The notes: generated by a model not told the origin, from the letters alone. Counted from the stretch's first letter, positions 1 to 6,771 are shown. The stretch: DNA of 7,029 nt from Desulfuromonadales bacterium C00003068 (GCA_001751155.1 MAXR01000034.1:1-7029), one strand, 5' to 3'. Made by a program: numbers and translations.

Positions 1-1158
1 TGTTTTGCGCCCCGGTGCAGCAAGATAGCGTCTACGAACTTGTGGATCGTTTGAAGCAACCACATCCCATTGGTCAATCGCCTCGCCCATCGTTGCAGAG
101 TGTACGGTTGGTAGATTACGATGAATCAGACCAGCGCGATCTAGCTCAGCGAGTATTGCAAAAATCCCTCCAGCTCGATGAACATCTTCCATATGGTAAT
201 GTTGAACGGCAGGAGCAACCTTGCACAGGTTCGGGGTTGACAAAGAAAGTCGGTTAATATCTTCCATGGTAAAATCGACACCCGCTTCGTGAGCGACAGC
301 GAGGAGATGCAAGACTGTATTGGTTGAGCCGCCCATGGCAATATCAAGACGCATCGCATTTTCGAATGCATCCTTTGTTGCAATAGATTGAGGTAAAACA
401 GTGGTGTCACCTTTTTCGTACCACCGTTTAGTTAAATCAACAATGCGCTGACCGGCTTCAATAAACAACTCTTTGCGATAGGCATGTGTCGCCAACAAGC
501 TACCGTTACCGGGTAAACTCATCCCCAATGCTTCAGTCAAACAATTCATCGAATTTGCGGTAAACATGCCGGAGCAAGAACCACAGGTTGGGCATGATTT
601 ATCTTCATAAGCCTGAACAGTTTCATCAGCCATTGTCGGATCTGCCGCTGCGACCATGGCATCAACCAAATCTAAAGCCACCTCTTTACCACCAATACGA
701 GCATGACCTGCTTCCATTGGCCCACCCGTAACAAATATAGTTGGAATATTGAGGCGCATAGATGCCATCAACATACCAGGAGTAACTTTATCGCAATTTG
801 AGATACACACTAAGGCATCAACACAATGCGCATTCGCCATATATTCAACGGTATCTGCAATCAACTCACGCGATGGCAGGCTGTAAAGCATGCCGTTGTG
901 CCCCATGGCAATTCCATCACAAATAGCCATGGTATTAAACTCTTTGGCAATACCACCATTTTGCTGAATCTCTTCAACAACAAGTTGACCTAAATCTTTC
1001 AGGTGGGCATGTCCTGGGACAAACTGAGTAAAAGAGTTAACAACAGCAATAATAGGTTTACCAAAGTCAGTGCTTTTAACACCAGTTGCTTGCCATAAGG
1101 CGCGAGCGCCCGCCATGTTTCGACCTTGAACAGTTTGTGCTGAACGGTAAGTAGACAT
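1..1158 (-). CDS. ilvD: Dihydroxy-acid dehydratase, N-terminal part (cut by window edge)
   Basis: IlvD dehydrates 2,3-dihydroxy-isovalerate and 2,3-dihydroxy-3-methylvalerate to the 2-keto acids that precede valine, leucine and isoleucine. It is a cytoplasmic Fe-S enzyme of the IlvD/Edd family. The open frame runs without a stop from 1158 to base 1, giving 386 residues. The E. coli enzyme has about 616, so the C-terminal third lies outside the window. Visible family motifs are YRSA at residues 4-7, [10 protein letters not shown] at 41-50, DGIAMGH at 81-87 (D81 is the expected Mg ligand), CISNCDK at 118-124, [11 protein letters not shown] at 189-199, and MGGSTNT and [11 protein letters not shown] further on. 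The cluster cysteines C122 and C195 keep E. coli numbering. Three in-frame ATGs occur at 1170, 1161 and 1158. I chose 1158 because family proteins begin just before YRSA and a GGTG lies 6 nt upstream, but 1170 is possible. The identification is certain; the start is moderately sure. Confidence 0.95.
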   Translation of the reverse strand, partial: MSTYRSAQTVQGRNMAGARALWQATGVKSTDFGKPIIAVVNSFTQFVPGHAHLKDLGQLVVEEIQQNGGIAKEFNTMAICDGIAMGHNGMLYSLPSRELIADTVEYMANAHCVDALVCISNCDKVTPGMLMASMRLNIPTIFVTGGPMEAGHARIGGKEVALDLVDAMVAAADPTMADETVQAYEDKSCPTCGSCSGMFTANSMNCLTEALGMSLPGNGSLLATHAYRKELFIEAGQRIVDLTKRWYEKGDTTVLPQSIATKDAFENAMRLDIAMGGSTNTVLHLLAVAHEAGVDFTMEDINRLSLSTPNLCKVAPAVQHYHMEDVHRAGGIFAILAELDRAGLIHRNLPTVHSATMGEAIDQWDVVASNDPQVRRRYLAAPGRKT

Positions 1159-1176
1159 CATTTGCACCATTTTAAA

Positions 1177-1215
1177 TCAAAAATTAATTTCACTATTGAG
1201 CAGATATTTATTCAT
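1177..1215 (-). other. Possible 12-codon leader ORF before ilvD
   Basis: A short reading frame, MNKYLLNSEINF followed by TGA, starts at an ATG (1213-1215) preceded by a GGTGG about 8 nt upstream. Its stop lies 6 nt before the first ilvD ATG. It could be a leader peptide or a coupling ORF for ilvD, which itself has only a weak ribosome binding site. It contains two adjacent Leu codons and one Ile codon, and no attenuator-type terminator follows it. An ORF this short can easily arise by chance, so this is a candidate only. Confidence 0.2.
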
Positions 1216-1222
1216 TAAATAT
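1204..1222. repeat. 7-bp AT-only inverted repeat upstream of ilvD
   Basis: The arms ATATTTA (1204-1210) and TAAATAT (1216-1222) are perfect complements around a 5-nt loop. On the minus strand the loop contains the ATG of the possible ilvD leader ORF. It could be an operator or a weak RNA hairpin. Being made only of A and T in an AT-rich gap, it may be chance. Confidence 0.25.
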
Positions 1223-1273
1223 TCCACCACAACAAACCTATATTTGCTATAAACAAACACCCTCAAGATGTAC

Positions 1274-1304
1274 AAAAAGGGCTTGAGAAATTCTCAAACC
1301 CTTT
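1274..1304 (-). terminator. Intrinsic terminator after the DUF465 gene
   Basis: Read on the minus strand, the arms at 1291-1304 and 1276-1289 pair over 14 positions, with one G.U wobble and a very tight AT centre that would open into a loop. Five T residues (1274-1278) follow directly. The hairpin lies about 33 nt past the stop codon of the small DUF465 gene and about 100 nt before ilvD. It should therefore end the small gene's transcript and separate it from ilvD. Confidence 0.85.
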
Positions 1305-1336
1305 AAATATATCAAAAATCACAAAATGGACAAAAA

Positions 1337-1549
1337 CTATAAAGCACTAATAAACTTTTCCATCTCATCTTTGCCAGATAATTTCATTTTTTGAATTTTT
1401 TTTCGTTCTGTCTCTTGTTCTGTTGTTAAGAAAGTGAGATCGTCTAATTGTTGCAAATGCTTCTCAAGCAACTGATGCTCTTCGTATAACTTGCGGAAAC
1501 GAGGATCATTCTCACAAAGATCACATACTACATCCTGACTTAAATCCAT
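1337..1549 (-). CDS. DUF465/YdcH-like small protein
   Basis: This 70-residue, highly charged protein resembles the DUF465 (YdcH/SlyX-like) family: an N-terminal NDPRFRKLYEEHQLLEKHL stretch, then a C-terminal KKIQKMKLSGKDEMEKFI segment in the position of the family's 'KLKLKDEM' motif. Function is not established for the family. The sequence predicts two helices forming a short coiled-coil hairpin, with no signal peptide or membrane segment. C9 and C12 form a CxxC just before the conserved part and are the only cysteines. The start at 1549 is fixed by a perfect AGGAGGT 5 nt upstream; a frame open to 1606 would add 19 residues with no homology. It has its own promoter candidate and its own terminator, so it is probably expressed alone, although no terminator separates it from tsaB upstream. 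The family call is from motif recall. Confidence 0.85.
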   Translation of the reverse strand: MDLSQDVVCDLCENDPRFRKLYEEHQLLEKHLQQLDDLTFLTTEQETERKKIQKMKLSGKDEMEKFISAL

Positions 1550-1554
1550 TGAGC

Positions 1555-1561
1555 ACCTCCT
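1555..1561 (-). promoter_or_regulatory. Strong ribosome binding site of the DUF465 gene
   Basis: AGGAGGT on the minus strand lies 5 nt before the ATG at 1547-1549. It decides this start over the longer open frame beginning at 1606. Confidence 0.85.
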
Positions 1562-1645
1562 AAAAAAAGGTTCACATAGCAGCGAACAATCTGTTGTATA
1601 CCACACGACAACACAAATCTATCAAAAGCAAATATTGTTAAATAG

Positions 1646-1673
1646 ATTAGACCAAATTCTCGTTAAATGTCAA
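1646..1673 (-). promoter_or_regulatory. Sigma70-type promoter candidate for the DUF465 gene
   Basis: On the minus strand a perfect -35 TTGACA (1668-1673) is followed after 16 nt by TCTAAT (1646-1651), or after 18 nt by TAATCT (1644-1649). A transcript from here would have a leader of about 90 nt. A second, weaker candidate nearer the gene is an extended -10 of the form TGGTATACA about 50 nt upstream of the start codon. The exact -35 match in the right orientation makes the first one the better call. Confidence 0.5.
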
Positions 1674-1743
1674 CAACCTGAATACCAAGCAGTGATAACC
1701 ATTCAATGACAAATAATCTCCTCTAACCTAAATAAAATTCAAC

Positions 1744-1784
1744 GGTCACTATTTACTTATACAACCAATGCCTTAAGGTCACTA
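1744..1784. repeat. 8-bp direct repeat just past tsaB
   Basis: GGTCACTA occurs at 1744-1751 and again at 1777-1784, the second copy overlapping the tsaB stop codon. The spacing is 33 bp start to start. No partner element or known binding motif is recognised, and it may be coincidence. The rest of the tsaB-DUF465 gap (1550-1781) shows no hairpin that looks like an intrinsic terminator for tsaB. Confidence 0.25.
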
Positions 1785-2486
1785 CAACCCTTTTTTTTGC
1801 AGCTCAGCATCCGACAAGCGGACATAACTTGGCTGCAAAGACCGAGCTTCAACAGTTACCGCGCTATCCCCCATTGCCGTTATAAGTAATCCTGCTGCAC
1901 TGGCCCGTGGCACATCATTTACAGCCGTTGACAAAAGGGCTTGATCAGATATCGTTTCATCAATAAGGGCTCGGTACAGCGTTGCACCATTACCAACAAA
2001 ATAACTCCGTTGCCGTATCGACTTCAATAACTCTTTAGGGGCAATGACCTGCTCCGCACCCTGAAGTACAGGGATCCCTTTAGTCCATTCATAGCAAGCA
2101 GTATAGACCTCTTGTTTGCGGGCATCGATCAGGGCCACAACAGGAAGATCAGAAGGACCATTTGCATAAGCGATCACCTGCAATGATGACACAGGATAAA
2201 TTGGCAGTGAAAGTGCCTGTGATATTCCTTGGACAGTCGCTAAGCCAACGCGTAACCCAGTAAAAGAACCTGGCCCGTTAACAACAACCAGACCGATCAA
2301 GTCAGACAATGACATGTCAGCTTCTTCAAGTAGTTCATGAACATATTTCATCAGATAATCGGAATGACTGCGCTTTTTAACCTGAAGTAAATGTTCAGCG
2401 ATGACAGATCCTTCGCGAACTAAAGCGACACTACCTGCAGGAGTTGAACTATCAATACAGAGAAACAATTGCTGAATTCTATCCAT
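1782..2486 (-). CDS. tsaB: tRNA t6A biosynthesis protein TsaB (YeaZ)
   Basis: TsaB is the non-catalytic ASKHA-fold partner of TsaD. With TsaC and TsaE they make N6-threonylcarbamoyladenosine at position 37 of tRNAs that read ANN codons, in the cytoplasm. The 234-residue product matches the usual length of about 230. Near the start is LCIDSSTPAGSVAL (residues 9-22), the nucleotide-fold strand typical of the family. HSDYL follows at 41-45, and the signature NGPGSFTGLRVG sits at 70-81. The chosen ATG overlaps the end of rseP by 8 nt; a TTG six codons upstream (2504) is possible but has no better ribosome binding site. The ribosome binding site for the ATG is weak, so translation is probably coupled to rseP. 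It is the last gene of the uppS-cdsA-dxr-rseP-tsaB run. Confidence 0.95.
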   Translation of the reverse strand: MDRIQQLFLCIDSSTPAGSVALVREGSVIAEHLLQVKKRSHSDYLMKYVHELLEEADMSLSDLIGLVVVNGPGSFTGLRVGLATVQGISQALSLPIYPVSSLQVIAYANGPSDLPVVALIDARKQEVYTACYEWTKGIPVLQGAEQVIAPKELLKSIRQRSYFVGNGATLYRALIDETISDQALLSTAVNDVPRASAAGLLITAMGDSAVTVEARSLQPSYVRLSDAELQKKGL

Positions 2487-3798
2487 TAAAAAAGATCCGT
2501 ACAATATCGTTATAAAAAGCCAAAATCATCAACATCAGCAATAAACCTAAACCAACCTGCTGCAATACTTCGCGTGCACGTAACGATAACGGCTTGCGCC
2601 ACAGTAGTTCAACAAAGTTAAAGAATAGATGTCCACCATCCAGAATAGGGATGGGTAACAGGTTCAATATACCTAATTGAATACTCAAAAAGGACAGCAC
2701 CGTTAAAATGGTACTTAATCCTGTCTGTACAGCCTGTCCGGCAATCTGCATCACCATGATCGGGCCACCAATATTATTTGCAGGAACATGCCCTGACACC
2801 ATCTTTTGCAAGAAGACAAGGGTTAACTCAACGAGTTCAAAGGTTCGCTCAAAGCCAATCTTGGTGGCAGCGACCAAACCATAACGTTTCATTTCATAGT
2901 GCTGCAAAGGGGTAATGCCAACCAACCACATCTTATGCCCATCATCAAACTTAGGAGCAACAACAACATTCAGGTGATCCTCATCACGCACAATTTCAAA
3001 CTGGGCTTCATCGCCCGCTAGTTCTTGAATAACGGTATGAAGCTCATACCAAGAACCTATATGTATCGAATTGATACGTACGATCCGATCACCCTCTTGT
3101 AAGCCAGCCATCTCAGCAGGCATCTTAGGGCTTAACGTACCAATAACGGCATCTTGATAGGGTAATAAACCAAGAGACTGCAAGCCTTCCAAACTAGTAT
3201 TTTCTGCAGGCAGTGCCAACGTCAACTGCTCCCCTTTGCGCTCAACATTCATTTGAAGTTCAGAGCCAACAGAAGGAATTAAAGCTTTATCCGTTTCAGT
3301 CCAACTGGAAACAGCAGCGCCATTGACAGTAAGAATACAATCACCAGCGATAAAACCGGCGCGCTGGCCATCGGAGTCAGCAACAACATACCCCACACAA
3401 GGCGATTCATCTAAAAAGGTCGGGATGTTCACCCCAACCATGTAGGCGATTGGAAGAAGCAGCAATGGCAGGAGTAAATTCATGACAGGGCCAGCCGCAA
3501 CGATTGCCATACGACGTAGCAACGACTTGTTTGAAAAAGAGCGTTGCAAGTCCTCTTCACTTAGATCGGATTCGTCATCCGCGACGCCCTCACCAAGCAT
3601 TTGCACGTAACCACCTAAAGGGATAAGGCAGATAAGGTATTCAGTTTCACCCCAACTTTTACTAACTAAGCGAGGTCCAAAACCCAACGAAAATTTTAAC
3701 ACCTTAACGCCAGCGAGTTTTGCGACGCAAAAATGACCTAGTTCATGAATAAAAACAAGGACACCCAACATAAGAATGCCTGATATTACTGTTACCAT
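2479..3798 (-). CDS. rseP: Site-2 intramembrane zinc protease RseP
   Basis: RseP (M50 family) is an inner-membrane metalloprotease. In E. coli it cuts anti-sigma factor RseA inside the membrane after DegS cleavage, releasing sigma-E, and it also clears remnant signal peptides. The 439-residue product is close to the 450 of E. coli. It shows HELGH at residues 18-22 in the first membrane segment (zinc ligands H18 and H22, catalytic E19) and GYVQM near 64-68. A hydrophobic segment lies at about 98-122, and two PDZ domains span roughly 130-200 and 212-283. The second catalytic motif, NLLPIPILDGG, is at 379-389 (zinc ligand D387), followed by a last membrane helix near 407-430. The start is supported by AGGAGG 4 nt upstream. 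It lies 14 nt after dxr and overlaps tsaB by 8 nt. No RseA-like substrate is visible here. Confidence 0.97.
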   Translation of the reverse strand: MVTVISGILMLGVLVFIHELGHFCVAKLAGVKVLKFSLGFGPRLVSKSWGETEYLICLIPLGGYVQMLGEGVADDESDLSEEDLQRSFSNKSLLRRMAIVAAGPVMNLLLPLLLLPIAYMVGVNIPTFLDESPCVGYVVADSDGQRAGFIAGDCILTVNGAAVSSWTETDKALIPSVGSELQMNVERKGEQLTLALPAENTSLEGLQSLGLLPYQDAVIGTLSPKMPAEMAGLQEGDRIVRINSIHIGSWYELHTVIQELAGDEAQFEIVRDEDHLNVVVAPKFDDGHKMWLVGITPLQHYEMKRYGLVAATKIGFERTFELVELTLVFLQKMVSGHVPANNIGGPIMVMQIAGQAVQTGLSTILTVLSFLSIQLGILNLLPIPILDGGHLFFNFVELLWRKPLSLRAREVLQQVGLGLLLMLMILAFYNDIVRIFFNG

Positions 3799-3812
3799 TT
3801 TGCCTCCTCAGG

Positions 3813-4988
3813 CTACTTACTGCATTTCATCGAACCAAGTTTTCCAATTTGTTCATAGGACATCATACGAGCTCGTTCGTCAATGCCAATCACGTCTTCC
3901 ACACAAACTACATCTTGATAAGGAGTACGATTAAGTACTTCCTCAATTATCTTCGATATATCTAAAAAACGGATACGATCATTGAGCAAGCAATCAACCG
4001 CTACCTCATTTGCTGCGTTTAAAACAACAGGGGCCGACCCTCCTTGTTCGAGAGCTTGGTAAGCCAGCTTCAAACAGGGGAATAACTCAAGGTTAGGACG
4101 ACTGAAGGTTAATTCTGACAAAGCACATAAATCGAGCGCCGGTAATTGTAATGGAAGACGCTCAGGCCATGAAAGAGCATAAGCAATCGGCGTTTTCATA
4201 TCAGGAATCCCCATTTGAGCGATCACCGTACCGTCGATATATTCCACCATTGAATGGACGATGCTTTGCGGGTGAACATGAACATCGATATGCTGGGCTT
4301 CAATATCAAACAACCAGCGCGCTTCGATCACCTCAAGACCCTTGTTCATCATCGTCGCCGAATCGATCGATATTTTTTTTCCCATGGTCCAATTCGGATG
4401 CGCCAAAGCTTGCGCTAAAGTGACTCGCTCTAACTGTTGCCGTGAAAAGGTGCGAAATGGCCCACCTGATGCGGTAAGAATCAATTTACGTACATCAGCT
4501 TGACGATGTCCCGCTAATGACTGATGGATGGCACAGTGCTCACTGTCAACAGGGAGAAGCTTCACACCGTTGCTGCGGACAGAATCCATAACAAGTGATC
4601 CTGCCATCACCAAAGTTTCTTTATTGGCAAGGGCGATATCCTTCCCCGCACCAATTGCAGCGAGAGTTGGAACGAGACCAGCAGCACCGACAATTGCTGA
4701 GACAACCATTGCAACATCAGGGTGCGTAGCACATTGACTGGCACCCTCTTCACCTGAAAGTATTTCAACCCTCACGCCACCAAGCAACAACTTTAAGCGC
4801 ACAACATCATCAGCAGACGCAACAGAAACACACTGTGGATTAAAACAACGAACTTGTTCAGCGAGCAGAGCTAAATTGCTGCCAGCACTCAACGAAATAA
4901 TTGAATAACGATCAGGAAATTCAGCAACAATAGCAAGAGTACTTACCCCAATTGAGCCTGTCGAGCCAAGAATCGATAACGCCTTCAT
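3813..4988 (-). CDS. dxr: 1-deoxy-D-xylulose 5-phosphate reductoisomerase
   Basis: Dxr converts DXP to 2-C-methyl-D-erythritol 4-phosphate with NADPH, the committed step of the MEP isoprenoid pathway in the cytoplasm. The 391-residue product matches the family length. It shows the NADPH-binding GSTGSIG at residues 8-14 and [10 protein letters not shown] around 121-130. PVDSEH contains metal ligands D148 and E150, and SGGPFR starts at 174. [23 protein letters not shown] spans 197-219, with H197, K216 and metal ligand E219 in the positions of E. coli H209, K228 and E231. All catalytic residues are present. I chose the ATG at 4986-4988, which shares one base with the cdsA stop (TGATG). A TTG one codon earlier (4991) has slightly better spacing to an AGGA and cannot be excluded. 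The gene feeds IPP to UppS, encoded two genes upstream. Confidence 0.97.
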   Translation of the reverse strand: MKALSILGSTGSIGVSTLAIVAEFPDRYSIISLSAGSNLALLAEQVRCFNPQCVSVASADDVVRLKLLLGGVRVEILSGEEGASQCATHPDVAMVVSAIVGAAGLVPTLAAIGAGKDIALANKETLVMAGSLVMDSVRSNGVKLLPVDSEHCAIHQSLAGHRQADVRKLILTASGGPFRTFSRQQLERVTLAQALAHPNWTMGKKISIDSATMMNKGLEVIEARWLFDIEAQHIDVHVHPQSIVHSMVEYIDGTVIAQMGIPDMKTPIAYALSWPERLPLQLPALDLCALSELTFSRPNLELFPCLKLAYQALEQGGSAPVVLNAANEVAVDCLLNDRIRFLDISKIIEEVLNRTPYQDVVCVEDVIGIDERARMMSYEQIGKLGSMKCSK

Positions 4989-5791
4989 CAATGAAAGGTT
5001 CCTGAAGTGAAATACAAATAGGCATACACTGCGGGAAAGGAAAATAAAAGACTATCGATACGATCAAGCATTCCGCCATGCCCTGGAAAGATCGTTCCTG
5101 AATCTTTAATGTTTGCATAGCGCTTGATCATCGACTCAAAAAGGTCACCTAGTTGACCGATACTACCCGCCAAAATGCCAACAATGAGACAATCAATCCA
5201 GCTTGACTGTGGTAACAACCACAGATGAGCCGCTAAGGCAGTCAATACCGAGCCCAACAATCCTCCGATAGCACCCTCAATGCTTTTTTTCGGGCTGATC
5301 GCTGGATACAGACGATGCTTCCCAAAGGCGGTGCCAACGAAATAGGCACAGGAATCACACATCATGGTCATAATTAGGACCAGCAGTACCCACAAACTGC
5401 CATGTTCGAGTTTATGCAGGAGCACCAACGGGCTGAGTAAAATAGGAATATACACCCAACCTAAAGTGAGGAGCCCAACTTCTGAAATAACAGTATTGAT
5501 ATCCTGATAGCACCAGAGAAAGTAAAGGGCAAAACCCATAAAAAGAAGCCCCGCAACGGGTACAATCATTTGCGGGAAATAGGCATTCACTAGAACGAGT
5601 GGAACTCCTACAGCAACGGCAAACAGTTTAACCCTACTCCGTTTGGGGGTGAACACCATGCTATAAAATTCCCACAAAGCAACCACGGCTACCCCACAAA
5701 CAACTGCAGTAAACCACGGCGTAGAAACTGCGAGAGTAAAAAACAATACAATAGGTAACGCAATTAAGGCGGTAATAATTCGTTGTTTAAT
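4988..5791 (-). CDS. cdsA: Phosphatidate cytidylyltransferase with probable ATT start
   Basis: CdsA is a polytopic membrane enzyme that makes CDP-diacylglycerol from phosphatidate and CTP, the branch point of phospholipid synthesis. The family signature is complete at residues 220-246 (SxxKR, KD, PGHGGxLDRxD), preceded by [16 protein letters not shown] and several hydrophobic helices. Starting at ATT 5789-5791 gives 267 residues beginning (M)[17 protein letters not shown], the usual CdsA N-terminus. A perfect AGGAGG lies 6 nt upstream. An in-frame TAG at 5804-5806 rules out any earlier start, and no in-frame ATG, GTG or CTG precedes the TTG at 5744-5746. That TTG would give 252 residues, lacks a ribosome binding site and cuts into the first membrane helix. 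The ATT overlaps the uppS stop (ATTAA, 5 nt). The function is certain; the unusual start is inferred. Confidence 0.93.
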   Translation of the reverse strand: MKQRIITALIALPIVLFFTLAVSTPWFTAVVCGVAVVALWEFYSMVFTPKRSRVKLFAVAVGVPLVLVNAYFPQMIVPVAGLLFMGFALYFLWCYQDINTVISEVGLLTLGWVYIPILLSPLVLLHKLEHGSLWVLLVLIMTMMCDSCAYFVGTAFGKHRLYPAISPKKSIEGAIGGLLGSVLTALAAHLWLLPQSSWIDCLIVGILAGSIGQLGDLFESMIKRYANIKDSGTIFPGHGGMLDRIDSLLFSFPAVYAYLYFTSGTFH

Positions 5792-6542
5792 GGGATGCCT
5801 CCTCTAGAGACTCATTTTGATGTTGTTTAGCTGACAAGGCTGATGAAACACCGCCATAACGACGACAGCGTCTGGAATAGTCTTCCAGTGCCGCGTGTAA
5901 CTGTGATGCATCAAATTCTGGCCAATAACAGGAACAAAAATAAAGTTCAGTATACGCAAGCTGCCATAATAAAAAATTACTGATCCTCATCTCGCCACTA
6001 GTACGAATCAACAGATCAGGATCGGGCAATTGCGCGGTATCTAAATAATCGGAAAATTGTTGTTCAGTGAGTTGAGACGCATCAACCAGCCCAGACTTAT
6101 CATCCGCAATGAGGCGTTGTACTCCACGAAGAATTTCATTACGCGAGCCATAGGAAAGTGCAAGCGTCAATGTCATTCCAGTGTTTGTCGATGTAACTGC
6201 CATGGAATGGCTAAGCGACTGACCAATTTCTGTTGGCAGCTTTGACAGATCACCAATGACGTGAAAACGAATTTGTTGCTCCTGCAAAAGAGCTAATTCG
6301 GATGCTAGATACTGACCGAGAAGACCCATAAGGGCTTCAACCTCGCCCTCGGGTCGGCTCCAATTCTCCGAACTAAATGCATAAAGCGTTAAGTATTCGA
6401 TTCCTAATTTCGAGCACTCCTGAACGGTGCCCCTTACCGTCAACACACCCTGCTGATGACCCGCAACGCGCGGCAAGCCTTTTGATTGGGCCCAACGACC
6501 ATTACCATCCATAATTATGGCTACATGTTTAGGTAACACCAT
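5787..6542 (-). CDS. uppS: Undecaprenyl diphosphate synthase
   Basis: UppS is the cis-prenyltransferase that adds eight IPP units to farnesyl diphosphate, giving the C55 carrier lipid for peptidoglycan and surface polysaccharides; it acts at the cytoplasmic face of the membrane. The 251-residue product fits the family (about 250). It shows IIMDGNGRWA at residues 9-18 with catalytic D12, YAFSSENWSRP in the substrate-binding region, and RTSGEMRISNFLLWQLAYTELYF near the C-terminal third with the Mg/diphosphate-binding Glu of the family. The ATG at 6542 has AGGAA 8 nt upstream. It follows the frr terminator by about 170 nt, so it is probably the first gene of the envelope operon. Its TAA stop overlaps the proposed cdsA start codon. 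The last 20 or so residues are polar and variable, as is common. Confidence 0.97.
   Translation of the reverse strand: MVLPKHVAIIMDGNGRWAQSKGLPRVAGHQQGVLTVRGTVQECSKLGIEYLTLYAFSSENWSRPEGEVEALMGLLGQYLASELALLQEQQIRFHVIGDLSKLPTEIGQSLSHSMAVTSTNTGMTLTLALSYGSRNEILRGVQRLIADDKSGLVDASQLTEQQFSDYLDTAQLPDPDLLIRTSGEMRISNFLLWQLAYTELYFCSCYWPEFDASQLHAALEDYSRRCRRYGGVSSALSAKQHQNESLEEASH
5798..5803 (-). promoter_or_regulatory. Ribosome binding site that fixes the ATT start of cdsA
   Basis: A perfect AGGAGG on the minus strand, inside the last codons of uppS, lies 6 nt before ATT at 5789-5791. No ATG, GTG or TTG in the cdsA frame is at a suitable distance, and the nearest one (TTG at 5744-5746) is about 50 nt away. 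The site therefore argues for initiation at ATT. Confidence 0.75.
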
Positions 6543-6585
6543 TCGTAATATTCCTACAAATCTATATAAGTGACATCCCTTGCCA

Positions 6586-6601
6586 ATGATTGTTCAATCA
6601 T
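6586..6601. promoter_or_regulatory. Perfect 16-bp palindrome, operator candidate upstream of uppS
   Basis: ATGATTGTTCAATCAT has perfect 7-bp arms around a 2-bp centre and ends about 44 bp before the uppS start codon. It overlaps a minus-strand TATGAT (6597-6602) that could serve as a -10 element, though no good -35 accompanies it. The size and symmetry suit a dimeric DNA-binding protein. No T-run follows it in the minus direction, so it is not a terminator. No regulator is identified. Confidence 0.4.
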
Positions 6602-6667
6602 AAAACAAACAGCAAGTTATCGTTACGTTTAAAATTAATCACAGATTTTAAGTTGCTGAAAAAATAA

Positions 6668-6673
6668 AGTATA
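6668..6673 (-). promoter_or_regulatory. Possible -10 element for the uppS operon
   Basis: TATACT on the minus strand matches the sigma70 -10 consensus at five of six positions and lies about 40 nt past the frr terminator, where a promoter for uppS is expected. The bases 16-18 nt upstream are a poor -35, so the assignment is weak. A transcript from here would have a leader of about 120 nt. The remainder of the gap (6543-6715) is AT-rich and shows no other gene. Confidence 0.25.
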
Positions 6674-6715
6674 CTAAAAAGTTCACCCTTACCACTACCG
6701 AGAACAACGTAAAAC

Positions 6716-6745
6716 AAAAAAAGGGGATCCTATAATGGATCCCCT
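6716..6745 (-). terminator. Intrinsic terminator after frr
   Basis: On the minus strand AGGGGATCC (6737-6745) pairs perfectly with GGATCCCCT (6722-6730) around a 6-nt loop, followed by seven T residues (6716-6722, the first shared with the stem). It lies 26 nt past the frr stop codon. It should end the transcript that carries frr and isolate it from uppS, although these genes sit side by side as in many genomes. Confidence 0.93.
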
Positions 6746-6771
6746 CAAAATCACAACAGTGACGATGGTAA

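Noticed and set aside
15..257. Plus-strand open frame of 80 codons
   Set aside because: It lies antisense to the well-supported ilvD coding frame and its product resembles nothing I recognise.
141..410. Minus-strand open frame of 89 codons
   Set aside because: It is an out-of-frame shadow of ilvD, which reads continuously through this segment with conserved motifs such as MGGSTNT.
1..1170. Possible frameshift in ilvD, because no long complete frame is reported there
   Set aside because: Reading the minus strand gives one uninterrupted frame from 1170 to base 1; the gene simply runs off the window.
1674..1730. Short ORFs after an AGAGGAG in the tsaB-DUF465 gap
   Set aside because: They have at most about 19 codons, start at TTG or at a poor distance, and show no conserved features.
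4151..4737. Two plus-strand open frames within 4151-4737
   Set aside because: Both are antisense to dxr, which shows all catalytic motifs in the opposite frame.
4921..5118. Minus-strand frame across the cdsA-dxr junction
   Set aside because: It is out of frame with both genes and overlaps the CdsA signature and the Dxr NADPH motif.
6057..6245. Plus-strand frame of 62 codons
   Set aside because: It is antisense to uppS, with no ribosome binding site or recognisable product.
6561..6568. TATATA/TATAGA close to uppS as a -10 element
   Set aside because: Transcription would begin at or inside the uppS ribosome binding site, and no -35 lies at the right distance.
6564..6585. TGGCA-like bases as a sigma54 promoter before uppS
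   Set aside because: The GC element at -12 is missing at the required spacing.
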